Shown here piece by piece: positions 55,748 to 64,000 of a DNA stretch of 64,000 nucleotides (the stretch's first letter is position 1; every line of letters starts with the position of its first letter). The notes below the pieces were generated by a model. The model had not been told where the DNA came from, ran no database searches, and saw nothing but the letters and a program-made list of their open reading frames with translations. The stretch is taken from assembly GCF_002198735.1 (NCBI RefSeq), contig NZ_MWLO01000117.1, positions 37,476 to 101,475 on the forward strand. The letters are read 5' to 3'. Position numbers and translations under genes: made by a program. Source of the stretch: Ideonella sp. A 288. GTDB taxonomy: Bacteria; Pseudomonadota; Gammaproteobacteria; Burkholderiales; Burkholderiaceae_C.

Positions 55748-58700
55748 AGAAGGTGCTCGGCTGGATCTTCAACCGCTGGGTGCTGGGCGCGGTGCTGTTG
55801 CTGGCACTTCTGGCGGTGCTCTGGATCGTCGGGCCGCTCGTCTCCATCGGCGAGGCACGCCCTCTCGACACCGACCGTTCGCGCTGGATCGCCACGGGCG
55901 TGCTCCTGCTGGTGGTGGCGCTGGTGGTGGGCTGGCGGATGTGGGCGGCACGTGCCGGCAACAGCAAGGTCGTCGACCAGTTGATGGCAGCGCCCAAGGG
56001 CGACGTTGCTGCATCAGAGAGCGCCGACATGGCGGCCGTGCGGCAGCGTTTCGAAGAGGCGCTGGGCACCTTGCGCAAGGCGCGCTTCGGTGCGGCAGGC
56101 GAGGGGCTGCTGGGCCAGTGGAAGGCCCGCTTCGGCGGCCGCTACCTGTACGAGCTTCCCTGGTACGTCATCATCGGTGCGCCCGGGTCGGGCAAGACCA
56201 CGGCGCTGCGCAATTCCGGGCTTCGTTTCCCGCTCGCCGACCGCAACGGCGAGGCGGCGGTGAAGGGCGTGGGCGGCACGCGCAACTGCGACTGGTGGTT
56301 CACCGACCAGGCGGTGTTGGTGGACACCGCCGGCCGCTTCACCACGCAGGACAGCGATCAGCAGACCGACAGTGCCTCCTGGGCCGGGTTCCTGGCCTTG
56401 CTGAAGAAGGCTCGGCCGCGGCAACCGTTGAATGGCATCCTGGTCACCGTGTCGCTGTCCGACCTGCTGGCACGAGGCGCTGCGGATCGCGCGCGCCACG
56501 CAGCGACCGTTCGCCAGCGCGTACAAGAGCTTCATGAGCGTCTGAACATCCGGTTCCCGATCTACCTGCTGGTCACGAAGTGCGATCTGATGTCCGGCTT
56601 CATGGACATGTTCGGCGCGCTCGACAAGGACCAGCGTGCCACGCCCTGGGGATTCACCTTCCCGCTCGACGCCGCCGGCGAATCAGTGGGCTTCGGCGGA
56701 TTCGGCGAGGAGTTCGATGCACTGGTCGCCCGGCTCGACAACGGCCTCATCGATCGCCTGCAGGCAGAGCCCGACCCGCAGCGGCGGGCCCGCATCTACA
56801 GCTTCCCTGGGCAGTTTGCCGGCCTGCGCGACATGCTGCGCGAGTTCGTCGAGGCGGTGTTCTCGCCTTCTGCCTTCGAAGCCAAACCCTTGCTGCGTGG
56901 GGTCTATTTCGTCAGCGGCACCCAGGAAGGCACCCCGATCGATCGCGTGCTGGGTGTGGTGGCGCGCAAGTACCAACTCGAGCGGATGGTGCTGCCCCCC
57001 AACCAAGCCAGCGGCAAGAGCTTCTTCCTGTCGCGCCTGCTGGGAGAGGTGGTCTTCGCCGAGCAGGGGCTTGCCGGCACCAACCGCAAGTGGGAGCGTC
57101 GCCGGTCGATCCTGGTGATGGCAGGCTACGCAGGCGTCGCAATCCTGGCGATCGGCACCCTGGCGGCCTGGTTCATCAGTCATGGCAACAACAGCCGCTA
57201 CATCGAGGCCGTGTCGGCCCGCACCGAATCGGTGAGGCGACTGGTGCAAGAGACGCCGAACCGACATTCGCCCGATCTGGTGCCCATCGTTCCGGCGCTC
57301 GAGGCCACACGCAACCTGGCGGCGGCCGGTGCCGTCGACGGCAGCGTGCCGTGGTCGATGGGGTTCGGCCTGTACCAGGGGCGCAAGCTCGACACCGCTG
57401 CGCGTGCCGCCTACGAGCGCATGCTGATCGACGCCGTGCTGCCACGGCTGGCACTGCGCGTCGAGGAACAACTGCGTGGAGGTGACCAACCCGAGTCGCA
57501 GTACGAGGCGCTCAAGGCCTACCTGATGATGTACGACACCGGACGCTTCGAGGCGGCCGCACTCAAATCGCACATCGAGGGCGACTGGGACAACCGGTTG
57601 GGGCGCGAGATCACGCCCGAGCAGCGCGAGCAACTCACCACCCACCTCGATGCGCTGTTGAGCCTGGGGGCCGCGGTCTCGCCGCTCAAGCAGGATGTGG
57701 CACTGGTCGAGTCGGTGCGCGCCCGGCTTGCCGCCGTGCCATTGCCGCAGCGGGTGTACAACCGCATGCGCCAGCACAACCTCGGCAGCGAGTTCCCCGA
57801 CTTCACGGTGGCTAAGGCGGGAGGTGGCAATGCACCGCTGGTGTTCACACGGGTGAGCGGCGCGCCGTTGACCAAGGGCGTGCCGGGCCTGTACACCTAC
57901 AACGGCTACCACAAGGGGTTCCAGACCTTGGTGGGTGACGTGGCCAAGCAACTCGCCGACGAACAGGAGTGGGTGCTGGGCATCAAGCCCGAGGCGGGCA
58001 AGGCGATCGAGGCCCTGGGTGCGTCGGACAAGCTGCGCGACGATGTGCGGCGCATCTACCTCAACGAATACGCGTCCAAATGGGAAGAGTTCATCGCCGA
58101 TGTGCGCCTGGTGCCGGTGACCAGCATCTCATTGGCGGTCCAGACCACACGCGTGCTGGCGGCGCCCGACACGCCACTGATACCGCTGCTCAGGGCCATG
58201 TCGCGCGAGACCACGTTGCTGGCCGGCACCACGGTGGCCGACGTCACGTCCGGCAAGCTTCGTGAAGCAGTTCAGGTGGGCAAGGACAAGTTGCTGGGCA
58301 GCCTTGGTGCAAAGGCCCTGACCTCCGGCGCGCCCACCACGCGCATCGAGAGCATCGTCGACGACCGTTTCGAGCACCTTCGGCGGATGGTCACCGCGCC
58401 CGACGGAGGCAAGGCGCCGATCGAAGGCGCTGTGGCCCGGCTCGGCGAGTTGCAGGTGCACCTCACCGCCGTCGATTCCGCGCTGAAGGGCGGCGCCGCG
58501 CCGCAGCCTTCGCCACTGCCCAATCAGATCAAGAATGACGCGGCCAACGCGCCGCAGCCCTTGCGAGGCCTGCTCGAAAGCCTGGGCAACACCAGTTCGA
58601 AGGTGGCCCTGATGCAACTGCGCGAGTCGCTGTCGCGCGAGGTGCGGGCGCAGGTGGGCGAGTTCTGCCAGCAGGCCATCACTGGCCGCTATCCGTTCGA

Positions 58701-59316
58701 TCGCAGTTCCGCTCGCGACGTGACGCAGGCCGACTTCGCCGCGGTCTTCGGCCCCGGCGGGCGATTCGAACAGATGCAGACCAAGCTGGCGCCCTACATC
58801 GACACGAGCACCCGCCCGTCCTGGACCTTCCGCGCCGTCGATGGCACGCCGCTGGGCACGGATGTCGGCACGCTGCCGATCTTCCAGCGCGCGGCGGCCA
58901 TCCGCGAGACCTTCTTCGCCGGGGGCAACACGCCGTCGGTGCGGCTGGAGTTCAAGCCGGTCGAGATGGATCCGGCGCTCACCCAGTTCGTGCTGGACGT
59001 CGACGGCCAGGTGGTGCGCTATTCGCACGGACCACAGATCCCCAGTACCGTGCAATGGCCGGGGCCGCGAGGTTCGGGTGTCGTGCGGGTGATGGTCACG
59101 CCCGCAGGCACGACGGGCCTGTCCCAGGAAGGCCCGTGGGCCCTGTTCCGCCTGTTCGAGCGGGTGAGCATCCAGCCCGGACCGAGCCCCGAGCGATTTC
59201 GCGCCGTCTTCGACCTCGACGGACGCAAGGCCAGCTTCGATGTGACGACCAGCAGTGTGCGCAATCCGTTCCGCATGCGCGAGCTGGGCGACTTCTCATG
59301 CCCGAACGGCTTGTGA
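55744..59316 (+). CDS. tssM: Type VI secretion membrane protein TssM (IcmF)
   Basis: A 1190-residue inner-membrane protein spanning to the periplasm. Two N-terminal helices (~14-34 and 48-65) are followed by a cytoplasmic ATPase-like domain with Walker A GAPGSGKT (145-152) and VLVDTAGRF. A third helix near 455 (AGYAGVAILAIGTLAAWFI) precedes the long periplasmic part and the C-terminal beta domain that binds TssJ (RVSIQPGPSPERFRAVFDLDG, in part). Walker A being intact suggests real NTP binding. It overlaps tssL by 4 bases, and tagF follows 28 bases on. Confidence 0.96.
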   Translation: MKKVLGWIFNRWVLGAVLLLALLAVLWIVGPLVSIGEARPLDTDRSRWIATGVLLLVVALVVGWRMWAARAGNSKVVDQLMAAPKGDVAASESADMAAVRQRFEEALGTLRKARFGAAGEGLLGQWKARFGGRYLYELPWYVIIGAPGSGKTTALRNSGLRFPLADRNGEAAVKGVGGTRNCDWWFTDQAVLVDTAGRFTTQDSDQQTDSASWAGFLALLKKARPRQPLNGILVTVSLSDLLARGAADRARHAATVRQRVQELHERLNIRFPIYLLVTKCDLMSGFMDMFGALDKDQRATPWGFTFPLDAAGESVGFGGFGEEFDALVARLDNGLIDRLQAEPDPQRRARIYSFPGQFAGLRDMLREFVEAVFSPSAFEAKPLLRGVYFVSGTQEGTPIDRVLGVVARKYQLERMVLPPNQASGKSFFLSRLLGEVVFAEQGLAGTNRKWERRRSILVMAGYAGVAILAIGTLAAWFISHGNNSRYIEAVSARTESVRRLVQETPNRHSPDLVPIVPALEATRNLAAAGAVDGSVPWSMGFGLYQGRKLDTAARAAYERMLIDAVLPRLALRVEEQLRGGDQPESQYEALKAYLMMYDTGRFEAAALKSHIEGDWDNRLGREITPEQREQLTTHLDALLSLGAAVSPLKQDVALVESVRARLAAVPLPQRVYNRMRQHNLGSEFPDFTVAKAGGGNAPLVFTRVSGAPLTKGVPGLYTYNGYHKGFQTLVGDVAKQLADEQEWVLGIKPEAGKAIEALGASDKLRDDVRRIYLNEYASKWEEFIADVRLVPVTSISLAVQTTRVLAAPDTPLIPLLRAMSRETTLLAGTTVADVTSGKLREAVQVGKDKLLGSLGAKALTSGAPTTRIESIVDDRFEHLRRMVTAPDGGKAPIEGAVARLGELQVHLTAVDSALKGGAAPQPSPLPNQIKNDAANAPQPLRGLLESLGNTSSKVALMQLRESLSREVRAQVGEFCQQAITGRYPFDRSSARDVTQADFAAVFGPGGRFEQMQTKLAPYIDTSTRPSWTFRAVDGTPLGTDVGTLPIFQRAAAIRETFFAGGNTPSVRLEFKPVEMDPALTQFVLDVDGQVVRYSHGPQIPSTVQWPGPRGSGVVRVMVTPAGTTGLSQEGPWALFRLFERVSIQPGPSPERFRAVFDLDGRKASFDVTTSSVRNPFRMRELGDFSCPNGL

Positions 59317-59344
59317 TCCCTGCAGTACCCGCCTTGGTGCCACG

Positions 59345-60034
59345 ATGATCAGAGACGCGAGTACTGCACCTGGCTGGTATGGCAAGCTGTCGTCGCTGGG
59401 AGACTTTGCGTCGCGCCGGCTGGAGCCGGCATGGATCGAGTCGTGCGACGAATGGCTGGCCAGATCGATGACCGCGAGCCGGGTGCAACTGGGCGGCAAC
59501 TGGCTGCAGACCTACCTGTCTGCACCGGTGTGGCGATTTGCCTGGGCCCCGGGCGTGGCGGACCACCGCTGGTGGTTTGGCGTGCTGATGCCCAGCTGCG
59601 ACAACGTCGGGCGGTACTTCCCGCTCATCGTTGCGCAGCCGCGAGATCGGCCACCGCTGGACCGCATCGGGCTGGACCACCTCGACCTGTGGTGGGCGCA
59701 TGTGGCCCGGGCCGCCGTGCAGACTCTCCAGGACCACGTGTCACTGGACGATTTCGAAGCCGAGTTGATGGGTGCCCCGCCGTGGCCGACGAGCCGTGCC
59801 GTGGCTGCCGTGACCACCGCGGCGTCCGCGGATCGCGTTCGCATCCAGGTCGAACAGGGCAGCAGTCTGGTGGACGTGGCCGGGGCATGGGCGTCGCAGG
59901 AAATGATGGCCCGCCTCTCGGGCAACACGCTGTGGTGGCCCCTGGCCAATGGCAGGGCCAGCGGTGCGATGACAGTGTCGACAGGCTTGCCGGAAGTCGC
60001 GCGCTTCACCGACCTGTTGACCGGACACTGGTAG
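59345..60034 (+). CDS. tagF: Type VI secretion-associated protein TagF
   Basis: A 229-residue cytoplasmic protein of the TagF/ImpM family. The N-terminal PGWYGKLSSLGDFASRRL and the WRFAWAPGVADHRWWFGVLMPS stretch (in part) identify it. In P. aeruginosa TagF is a post-translational repressor acting with the PppA/Fha pathway. Here the PP2C gene is directly convergent, 42 bases away. The gap holds the hairpin GCGCC-AA-GGCGC near 60038-60049. Confidence 0.9.
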   Translation: MIRDASTAPGWYGKLSSLGDFASRRLEPAWIESCDEWLARSMTASRVQLGGNWLQTYLSAPVWRFAWAPGVADHRWWFGVLMPSCDNVGRYFPLIVAQPRDRPPLDRIGLDHLDLWWAHVARAAVQTLQDHVSLDDFEAELMGAPPWPTSRAVAAVTTAASADRVRIQVEQGSSLVDVAGAWASQEMMARLSGNTLWWPLANGRASGAMTVSTGLPEVARFTDLLTGHW

Positions 60035-60076
60035 AGGCGCCAAGGCGCGCGCAAGCGCCGCGGTGGCGGCGCAGTC

Positions 60077-60877
60077 TCAGCGCATCAGGCGTGGCACGGT
60101 GTCGTCGGACGACTGATCCATCGACACCAGCGGGTTGCCGGCCCAAACGGCGATGGCCGTGAAGTTGTCCTGGCGTGGGGCCTGCCGTTCGTCGATGCGG
60201 GCCTCCATCAGGGCCAGCCATTCGTCCGGTGAGCGGGCCCGCTCGAGGGCAGCCGCGATGGCCGTGGTGTCGAAACTGTCCCACCAGCCGTCGCTGCACA
60301 GCAGGAAGGCATCGCCTTCCTTCAGCTCGATCGGCCGGACGACCGTGTGCGGGTCGACCTCGCCCTCGACGCCGAGGGCCGCCACCAACTGATTCTTGTG
60401 CGGGTGATGGCGTGCCTGGTCGCGGGTGATCAGCCCTGCGGTGACCATCTGCTGAACGACGCTGTCGTCGGTGGTGATCATGTCGATGAGCCCATGGCGC
60501 ACCCGGTAAAGGCGGGAATCGCCGACATGGGCCCACAGGGCATGTCGACCCACCGCATCGATCCAGAGCACGACCACCGTGCTGTGCATCGCAGCCGATG
60601 GATCGCCAGGCACCTGATGTCGCTGCAGGTCGGCGTGGGCACCGCACACCACGCGAGAGAGCGTGTCGGGCGAGAACGCATCCGGTGCGGCGCTGTGCAG
60701 CATGGCCTCGATGCTGCGGATGGTTCGATGCGAGGCTTCGGCGCCGCGACGATGCCCGCCGGCCCCATCGGCCACCACGGCGTACCAGCCGCCGGCGGCT
60801 TGGCCGAAACACAGGCTGTCTTCGTTGTTGCTGCGCTGACCCTGGCCCGTGCGGGCGGCCATCACGATGTCGAGCAT
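60077..60877 (-). CDS. pppA: PP2C-family serine/threonine phosphatase of the T6SS
   Basis: A 266-residue soluble metal-dependent phosphatase. All PP2C metal motifs are kept: RSNNEDS near residue 15, VADGAGGHR near 35, the CSDGWWDSF near 190 and PRQDNF near 235. It should remove phosphate from proteins such as the FHA partner, the PppA role in P. aeruginosa T6SS. ATG 60877 (MLDIVMAARTGQGQRS) is chosen; a longer frame from 61015 overlaps tagH. The matching kinase PpkA is not in this window. Confidence 0.9.
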   Translation of the reverse strand: MLDIVMAARTGQGQRSNNEDSLCFGQAAGGWYAVVADGAGGHRRGAEASHRTIRSIEAMLHSAAPDAFSPDTLSRVVCGAHADLQRHQVPGDPSAAMHSTVVVLWIDAVGRHALWAHVGDSRLYRVRHGLIDMITTDDSVVQQMVTAGLITRDQARHHPHKNQLVAALGVEGEVDPHTVVRPIELKEGDAFLLCSDGWWDSFDTTAIAAALERARSPDEWLALMEARIDERQAPRQDNFTAIAVWAGNPLVSMDQSSDDTVPRLMR

Positions 60878-60902
60878 GGGTGTGTCCGGGTGTCGGCGAC
60901 CG

Positions 60903-62978
60903 TCAAGGTGTTGTCGGTGGCGTGCGCGACTGCCGCAGGCGCTCGAGTTGCTGTTCGTAGGCGGCCAGGAAGGCCCTGCCGAACAGGGTGTGGAAATCGT
61001 CCTGTGCTTCGTCACGTATGGTGTCGAAGTGCTGCAGGTACAGGTCCCAGAGCCTGGCCTTGCGGTTCATCGGCAAGACACTGTCGAGCAGCGACTTGCC
61101 GCTCAGCTTGGATTCCAGCTCTGACGGGGTGAACCGGCCGAGAACACCGTCGAGCGCGGCCCGCATGCCCGCCATCGTGCCGATCGAATGGCCGACAAGG
61201 TCGTTCATCGCATCGGTCATCGCGGCAGGACCCGGCAGGAAGCCACGCATCGGCGGGTTCAGCAACTGCTCGAGGCCGGTCTGCACGTCTGGCGAGAACT
61301 TCAGCGGGTTGTTGGCGCGCTGCTGGATCATCGTGACGTCGGCCCGCAACTCCTGCTTGGTGCTGGCCCTCACCGCAATCAGTTGAAGCGTGCCGCTCAC
61401 GGCCGCATTCAGCAATTGCCCGATGGTGCGCATCGCCTCGGCGTCGAGTCCGCGCGGCAACTGGATGTGGACGCCGGCGCCTTCGCAGAACGCGGTCCAC
61501 AGCACCTCAGGCGAACTGCCTTGCAGGCATTCGGCAGAGGGCGCCGGCACGGCGGTGGGCACTGGCGGTCGGGCGACAGGGGGCGGGTGCGATGGCATCA
61601 CCGATGCGCCATCGATGAGCAACTCGTTGGCGTCGCGGCGCGGCGATCGGATCTCCGCGATGGCAGGCGCGACGGGTGGCACCGGTGCTGGCGCGGGCTC
61701 GGCGACAGGGCGCACCGGTGCCGCCTGGACCACGGTATCGGGCTCGATGTCGAAGGCGAACGGATCGGGCTGAGGTGCCGGTGTCGCCACGGGCTCCGGC
61801 GGCGCCATGCTGGCGGGGCGCGGCTTCAGCCAGGTGGCGTCCGGCGGGATGATCGGGGCCGGCGGCATCACGTTGCGCACCGGCGCAGGCGGCACGGGCG
61901 GGGTGGGTGCAGGCGATGACGGACCGGCATCGGCGCTGGTCCAGCGTGGGGGTGCAAACGACCCGTGGATCTGGGGCGTGCGGTCGACGGCGGGAGGGGC
62001 CGCAAAGGCAGGAGAGGGCGCAGGACTGGCCCCGAAGAGGGCCAGAGGATCGGTCGAGATGCCGCCCTCCTGTCGGGCGCCCCCGCCAGCCGGCATGTCG
62101 GCCGTGAACTTGGCGAGCGGTCCCTGGGGACTGTCGGACAGGCCCAGGTTGATCATCGAATCGATCGACGGCGGCGCCGCTGCCGGGATCAGGTCGGCGA
62201 AAGGGTCGGACGGCTGAGAGGAACGTGCCGTGGTTCGGGGTGGCGCCGGCGCCTTGAAGGGGTCGAAATCATCGGGCAGCAAATCCTCTTCGGGCCGTGC
62301 AACGTCGCGTACCGCTGCCGATCCTGCCGTCAGGCCAGAGGGAGGTGGCATCAGGTCGGCAAACGGATCGGTGCTCGCCGTTGGCTTCTGGAGCGGCCCA
62401 GGCTGCGGTCTGGCAGGCGGACTGACCTCACCGACGCCCAGCAGATCGGCAAACGGATTGCTGCTCGACAATGGGCTGGAAATGTCCGGCAAAGGTTGCG
62501 GCGACAAGTTGGCGGGTCGAGGCGGCGTCGGCGTGCTGTAGGGCGACGCGCTCGGCTGAGGCTTGGCCAGATGCAATCCCGGTGCGGTGATGTGGCCAGC
62601 CAGGGTGTCGTTCACCATGGCTCGTCCGCGGGCGATCTGGGCGCCACTCGGGTCGGCATCGACATCGTCGATCACCCGCAACAGGTATCCGCCGATGCGC
62701 ACCTCGACGTGGTGGCCCAACGGTGCCGATTCGCCAGCCGACAGTTGGCGACCCGCCACGACGATGGGATTGGCCGCTCCGACGTTCTTGATGAAGTATC
62801 GCGGCCCATTGACCACCACCTCGGCCTGCAAGCGCGAGATGTGCCGCTCTGGATCGGGCAGCGCCATCGTGTTGTGATCGGCACGGCCGATCGTGCCCCC
62901 GCGGGCATCGAAGCTGGCGGTGATCGGCTGGGACAGCGGGTTGTCGTTCAGCGACACCGCAAGCAGCGTGATCGTCAT
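60903..62978 (-). CDS. tagH: T6SS-associated FHA protein TagH with DPF-repeat linker
   Basis: A 691-residue protein. The N-terminal FHA domain (residues ~20-100; GGTIGRAD, HISRLQAEV) binds phosphothreonine. A ~370-residue low-complexity linker rich in proline and alanine holds six related motifs: NPFADLL at 174, DPFADLM at 204, DPFKAP at 239, DPFADLI at 258, DPLALFG at 310 and DPFAFD at 405. The C-terminal ~200 residues form the TagH/ImpI domain (SSPEVLWTAFCEGAG, NPLKFSPDVQTGLEQLL). It is transcribed with the PP2C gene, 25 bases apart. It probably relays kinase signals to T6SS assembly. The linker is longer than usual for the family. Confidence 0.9.
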   Translation of the reverse strand: MTITLLAVSLNDNPLSQPITASFDARGGTIGRADHNTMALPDPERHISRLQAEVVVNGPRYFIKNVGAANPIVVAGRQLSAGESAPLGHHVEVRIGGYLLRVIDDVDADPSGAQIARGRAMVNDTLAGHITAPGLHLAKPQPSASPYSTPTPPRPANLSPQPLPDISSPLSSSNPFADLLGVGEVSPPARPQPGPLQKPTASTDPFADLMPPPSGLTAGSAAVRDVARPEEDLLPDDFDPFKAPAPPRTTARSSQPSDPFADLIPAAAPPSIDSMINLGLSDSPQGPLAKFTADMPAGGGARQEGGISTDPLALFGASPAPSPAFAAPPAVDRTPQIHGSFAPPRWTSADAGPSSPAPTPPVPPAPVRNVMPPAPIIPPDATWLKPRPASMAPPEPVATPAPQPDPFAFDIEPDTVVQAAPVRPVAEPAPAPVPPVAPAIAEIRSPRRDANELLIDGASVMPSHPPPVARPPVPTAVPAPSAECLQGSSPEVLWTAFCEGAGVHIQLPRGLDAEAMRTIGQLLNAAVSGTLQLIAVRASTKQELRADVTMIQQRANNPLKFSPDVQTGLEQLLNPPMRGFLPGPAAMTDAMNDLVGHSIGTMAGMRAALDGVLGRFTPSELESKLSGKSLLDSVLPMNRKARLWDLYLQHFDTIRDEAQDDFHTLFGRAFLAAYEQQLERLRQSRTPPTTP
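61749..62459 (-). repeat. Repeated DPF[A]DL-type short motifs within TagH
   Basis: Six imperfect copies of a 6-7-residue motif centred on N/D-P-F/L lie at residues 174, 204, 239, 258, 310 and 405 of TagH, separated by proline-rich spacers. The DNA copies are not tandem, so selection on the peptide is likelier than recent DNA duplication. Confidence 0.6.
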
Positions 62979-63088
62979 GGTCGTCTGGCGCGAAGGGATT
63001 CGGTCACGGCCGTGAAGCGACCGATGGACTGCATGGTCGGGCGGGCGGTACCTCGCGGCAATGACCGAAAGTCACGCGCCGCGGGTGA

Positions 63089-63253
63089 TCACGGTGTCGT
63101 GCGATGGAGCCAGTACGACACGGCAGAGAAGATCAAGGCCACCGTGAACCACGTTCGTGAGGCCGGATCGAGCCGGCCATTGCGCAGGGTGCGCCACAGG
63201 GCCATCAGGGCAAACGCCAGCGCCAGGACAGGAAAGATCCAACGGGGGTTCAT
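63089..63253 (-). CDS. Small membrane protein of 54 residues
   Basis: ATG 63253 opens a 54-residue frame with two membrane helices (WIFPVLALAFALMALW at residues 5-20 and WFTVALIFSAVSYWL at 35-49) joined by a basic loop (RTLRNGRLDPASR). So it is a hairpin with a positively charged turn, probably in the cytoplasm. I do not recognise a named family. It is between tagH and the LysM gene, upstream of tagH on the same strand by 110 bases. No clear RBS, so moderate confidence. Confidence 0.5.
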   Translation of the reverse strand: MNPRWIFPVLALAFALMALWRTLRNGRLDPASRTWFTVALIFSAVSYWLHRTTP

Positions 63254-63408
63254 CGGCCGATGGTGCCCGAAACCCGGCTTGGTGCCATGGGGCAGACCCG
63301 CAATCGAAGGGGTTCCTTCTGACGCAGATCGGATCGGACGATCAGGGTAGGTGATATCCTGCCCTTTGGCGAATGAATTGGATGTTCGCCGAGGCAGAAT
63401 TGGATTCC

Positions 63409-64000
63409 ATGACGATGATGAGGGAAACGCACGCCCGCCTGCGGACATTGTGGAGCTTGGCCGCCTGCGCCGGGTTGATGGCGGGTTGCGCCAGCCCGCC
63501 CCCCACGCCGGCGCCGAGTGCACCACCTGTGCCGACACCGTCGGCCGCGCCATCGCCCATAGAGGCAAGCCGTCCCGACGCCGCGGCCCCTGCCACGCCG
63601 ACGCCTGGAGCACCGGTCTCGGCCGCTTCTGCGGCCGCATCGCAGAAGCAGGCCACGTCGGCCATCGAACTTCTCGAGGCCGGCAACGAAGAGCAGGCAA
63701 CGGCCGAGTTGCAGCGTGCCCTGCAGGTGGATCCCAACAACAAGCTGGCGGCCAGCCTGTTGCGCCAGATTCAATCGGACCCGGTCGCCGTGTTGGGCCG
63801 TGAGAACTTCCCGTACCGGGTTCAGCCGGGCGAATCGATCTCACGCATCGCACAGCGGTTCCTGGGGGATGTTCATCTCTTCTACATCCTGTCCCGCTAC
63901 AACGACCTCAAGGTGCCCAAGCAGTTGCACGCCGGGCAGGTGATCAAGGTTCCTGGCAAGGCGCCCCCGCCGGCTCCGGCGCCTGCGCCTTCCCCCCCAC
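63409..64000 (+). CDS. LysM-domain lipoprotein, 5' part (runs off window)
   Basis: The frame is open to the window end. From ATG 63409 the product starts MTMMRETHARLR and has a lipobox GLMAGC with cysteine at residue 27; in-frame ATGs at 63373 and 63382 are alternatives. A proline/alanine linker follows, then a TPR-like helix pair (SAIELLEAGNEEQATAELQRA, in part; VDPNNKLAASLL). A LysM peptidoglycan-binding domain begins at YRVQPGESISRIAQRF (DNA ~63816-63957), after which the proline-rich stretch PPPAPAPAP runs to the edge. It probably sits in the envelope near the T6SS membrane complex; a T6SS role is inferred from position only. Confidence 0.8.
   Translation, partial: MTMMRETHARLRTLWSLAACAGLMAGCASPPPTPAPSAPPVPTPSAAPSPIEASRPDAAAPATPTPGAPVSAASAAASQKQATSAIELLEAGNEEQATAELQRALQVDPNNKLAASLLRQIQSDPVAVLGRENFPYRVQPGESISRIAQRFLGDVHLFYILSRYNDLKVPKQLHAGQVIKVPGKAPPPAPAPAPSPP

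Overview
This is a contiguous stretch of a high-GC betaproteobacterial chromosome. RelA, PhaR, RimO, a KdtA/WaaA Kdo transferase, the mltG-tmk-holB-pilZ-tatD block and the gene order all fit the order Burkholderiales, probably the Rubrivivax/Leptothrix/Comamonadaceae-like group; the genus cannot be fixed from the sequence alone. Coding density is very high. I see no insertion sequence, prophage, integrase, CRISPR array or rRNA. Because of the GC-rich third codon positions, many long antisense open frames exist; I treat them as shadows.

Layout. 1-7761 (mostly +): 3' part of relA, tRNA-Val(GAC) with a strong terminator, a 55-residue basic protein, an FAD-dependent dehydrogenase, the PHA regulator phaR behind a perfect palindrome, rimO, a cystathionine beta-lyase and an FHA-GGDEF diguanylate cyclase. 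7769-12103 (-): argG, then an alkylation-repair group (Ada/AlkA-type glycosylase, ogt) translationally coupled to an EamA exporter. 12238-15015 (+): phosphomannomutase/phosphoglucomutase and waaA. 15046-22523 (-): a TetR regulator, RND adaptor and pump, then a PIMT-family methyltransferase and a rhodanese ahead of the TolC-type outer-membrane channel; a TetR-type palindrome separates this group from divergent uppP. 22653-26556: uppP, a membrane-anchored protein with two L7/L12-C-domain-like repeats, trmB, a PBP4-type dacB and tRNA-Gly(CCC). 26675-28768: a DUF2855 protein and a degenerate GGDEF protein.

28808-35661 (-) looks like one catabolic operon: a Pot/spermidine-type ABC importer (ATPase, binding protein, two permeases) followed by an agmatinase/guanidinobutyrase-type ureohydrolase and succinate-semialdehyde dehydrogenase. 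Together they could import a guanidino compound or polyamine, release urea and feed the carbon to succinate. 35967-45615 (+) is a peptide-type ABC importer with unusual architecture (lipoprotein binding protein with a C-terminal membrane segment, extended DppC-like permease, fused double ATPase), followed by a TonB-dependent receptor with its own promoter region and terminator.

45805-51791: ygfZ with a coupled DUF4936 gene (-), then mltG-tmk-holB-pilZ-tatD and a Tat-exported ankyrin protein (+), a compact run for cell-wall processing, replication and pili. Two small genes (51893-52425) separate this from the left end of a type VI secretion cluster: tssJ, tssK, tssL (with OmpA-like domain), tssM, tagF (+), and convergent genes for a PP2C phosphatase and an FHA protein TagH (-), a pair typical of threonine-phosphorylation control of T6SS. 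The sheath, baseplate, tube, ClpV and kinase genes are not in the window and presumably lie to the right. The window ends inside a LysM lipoprotein gene.
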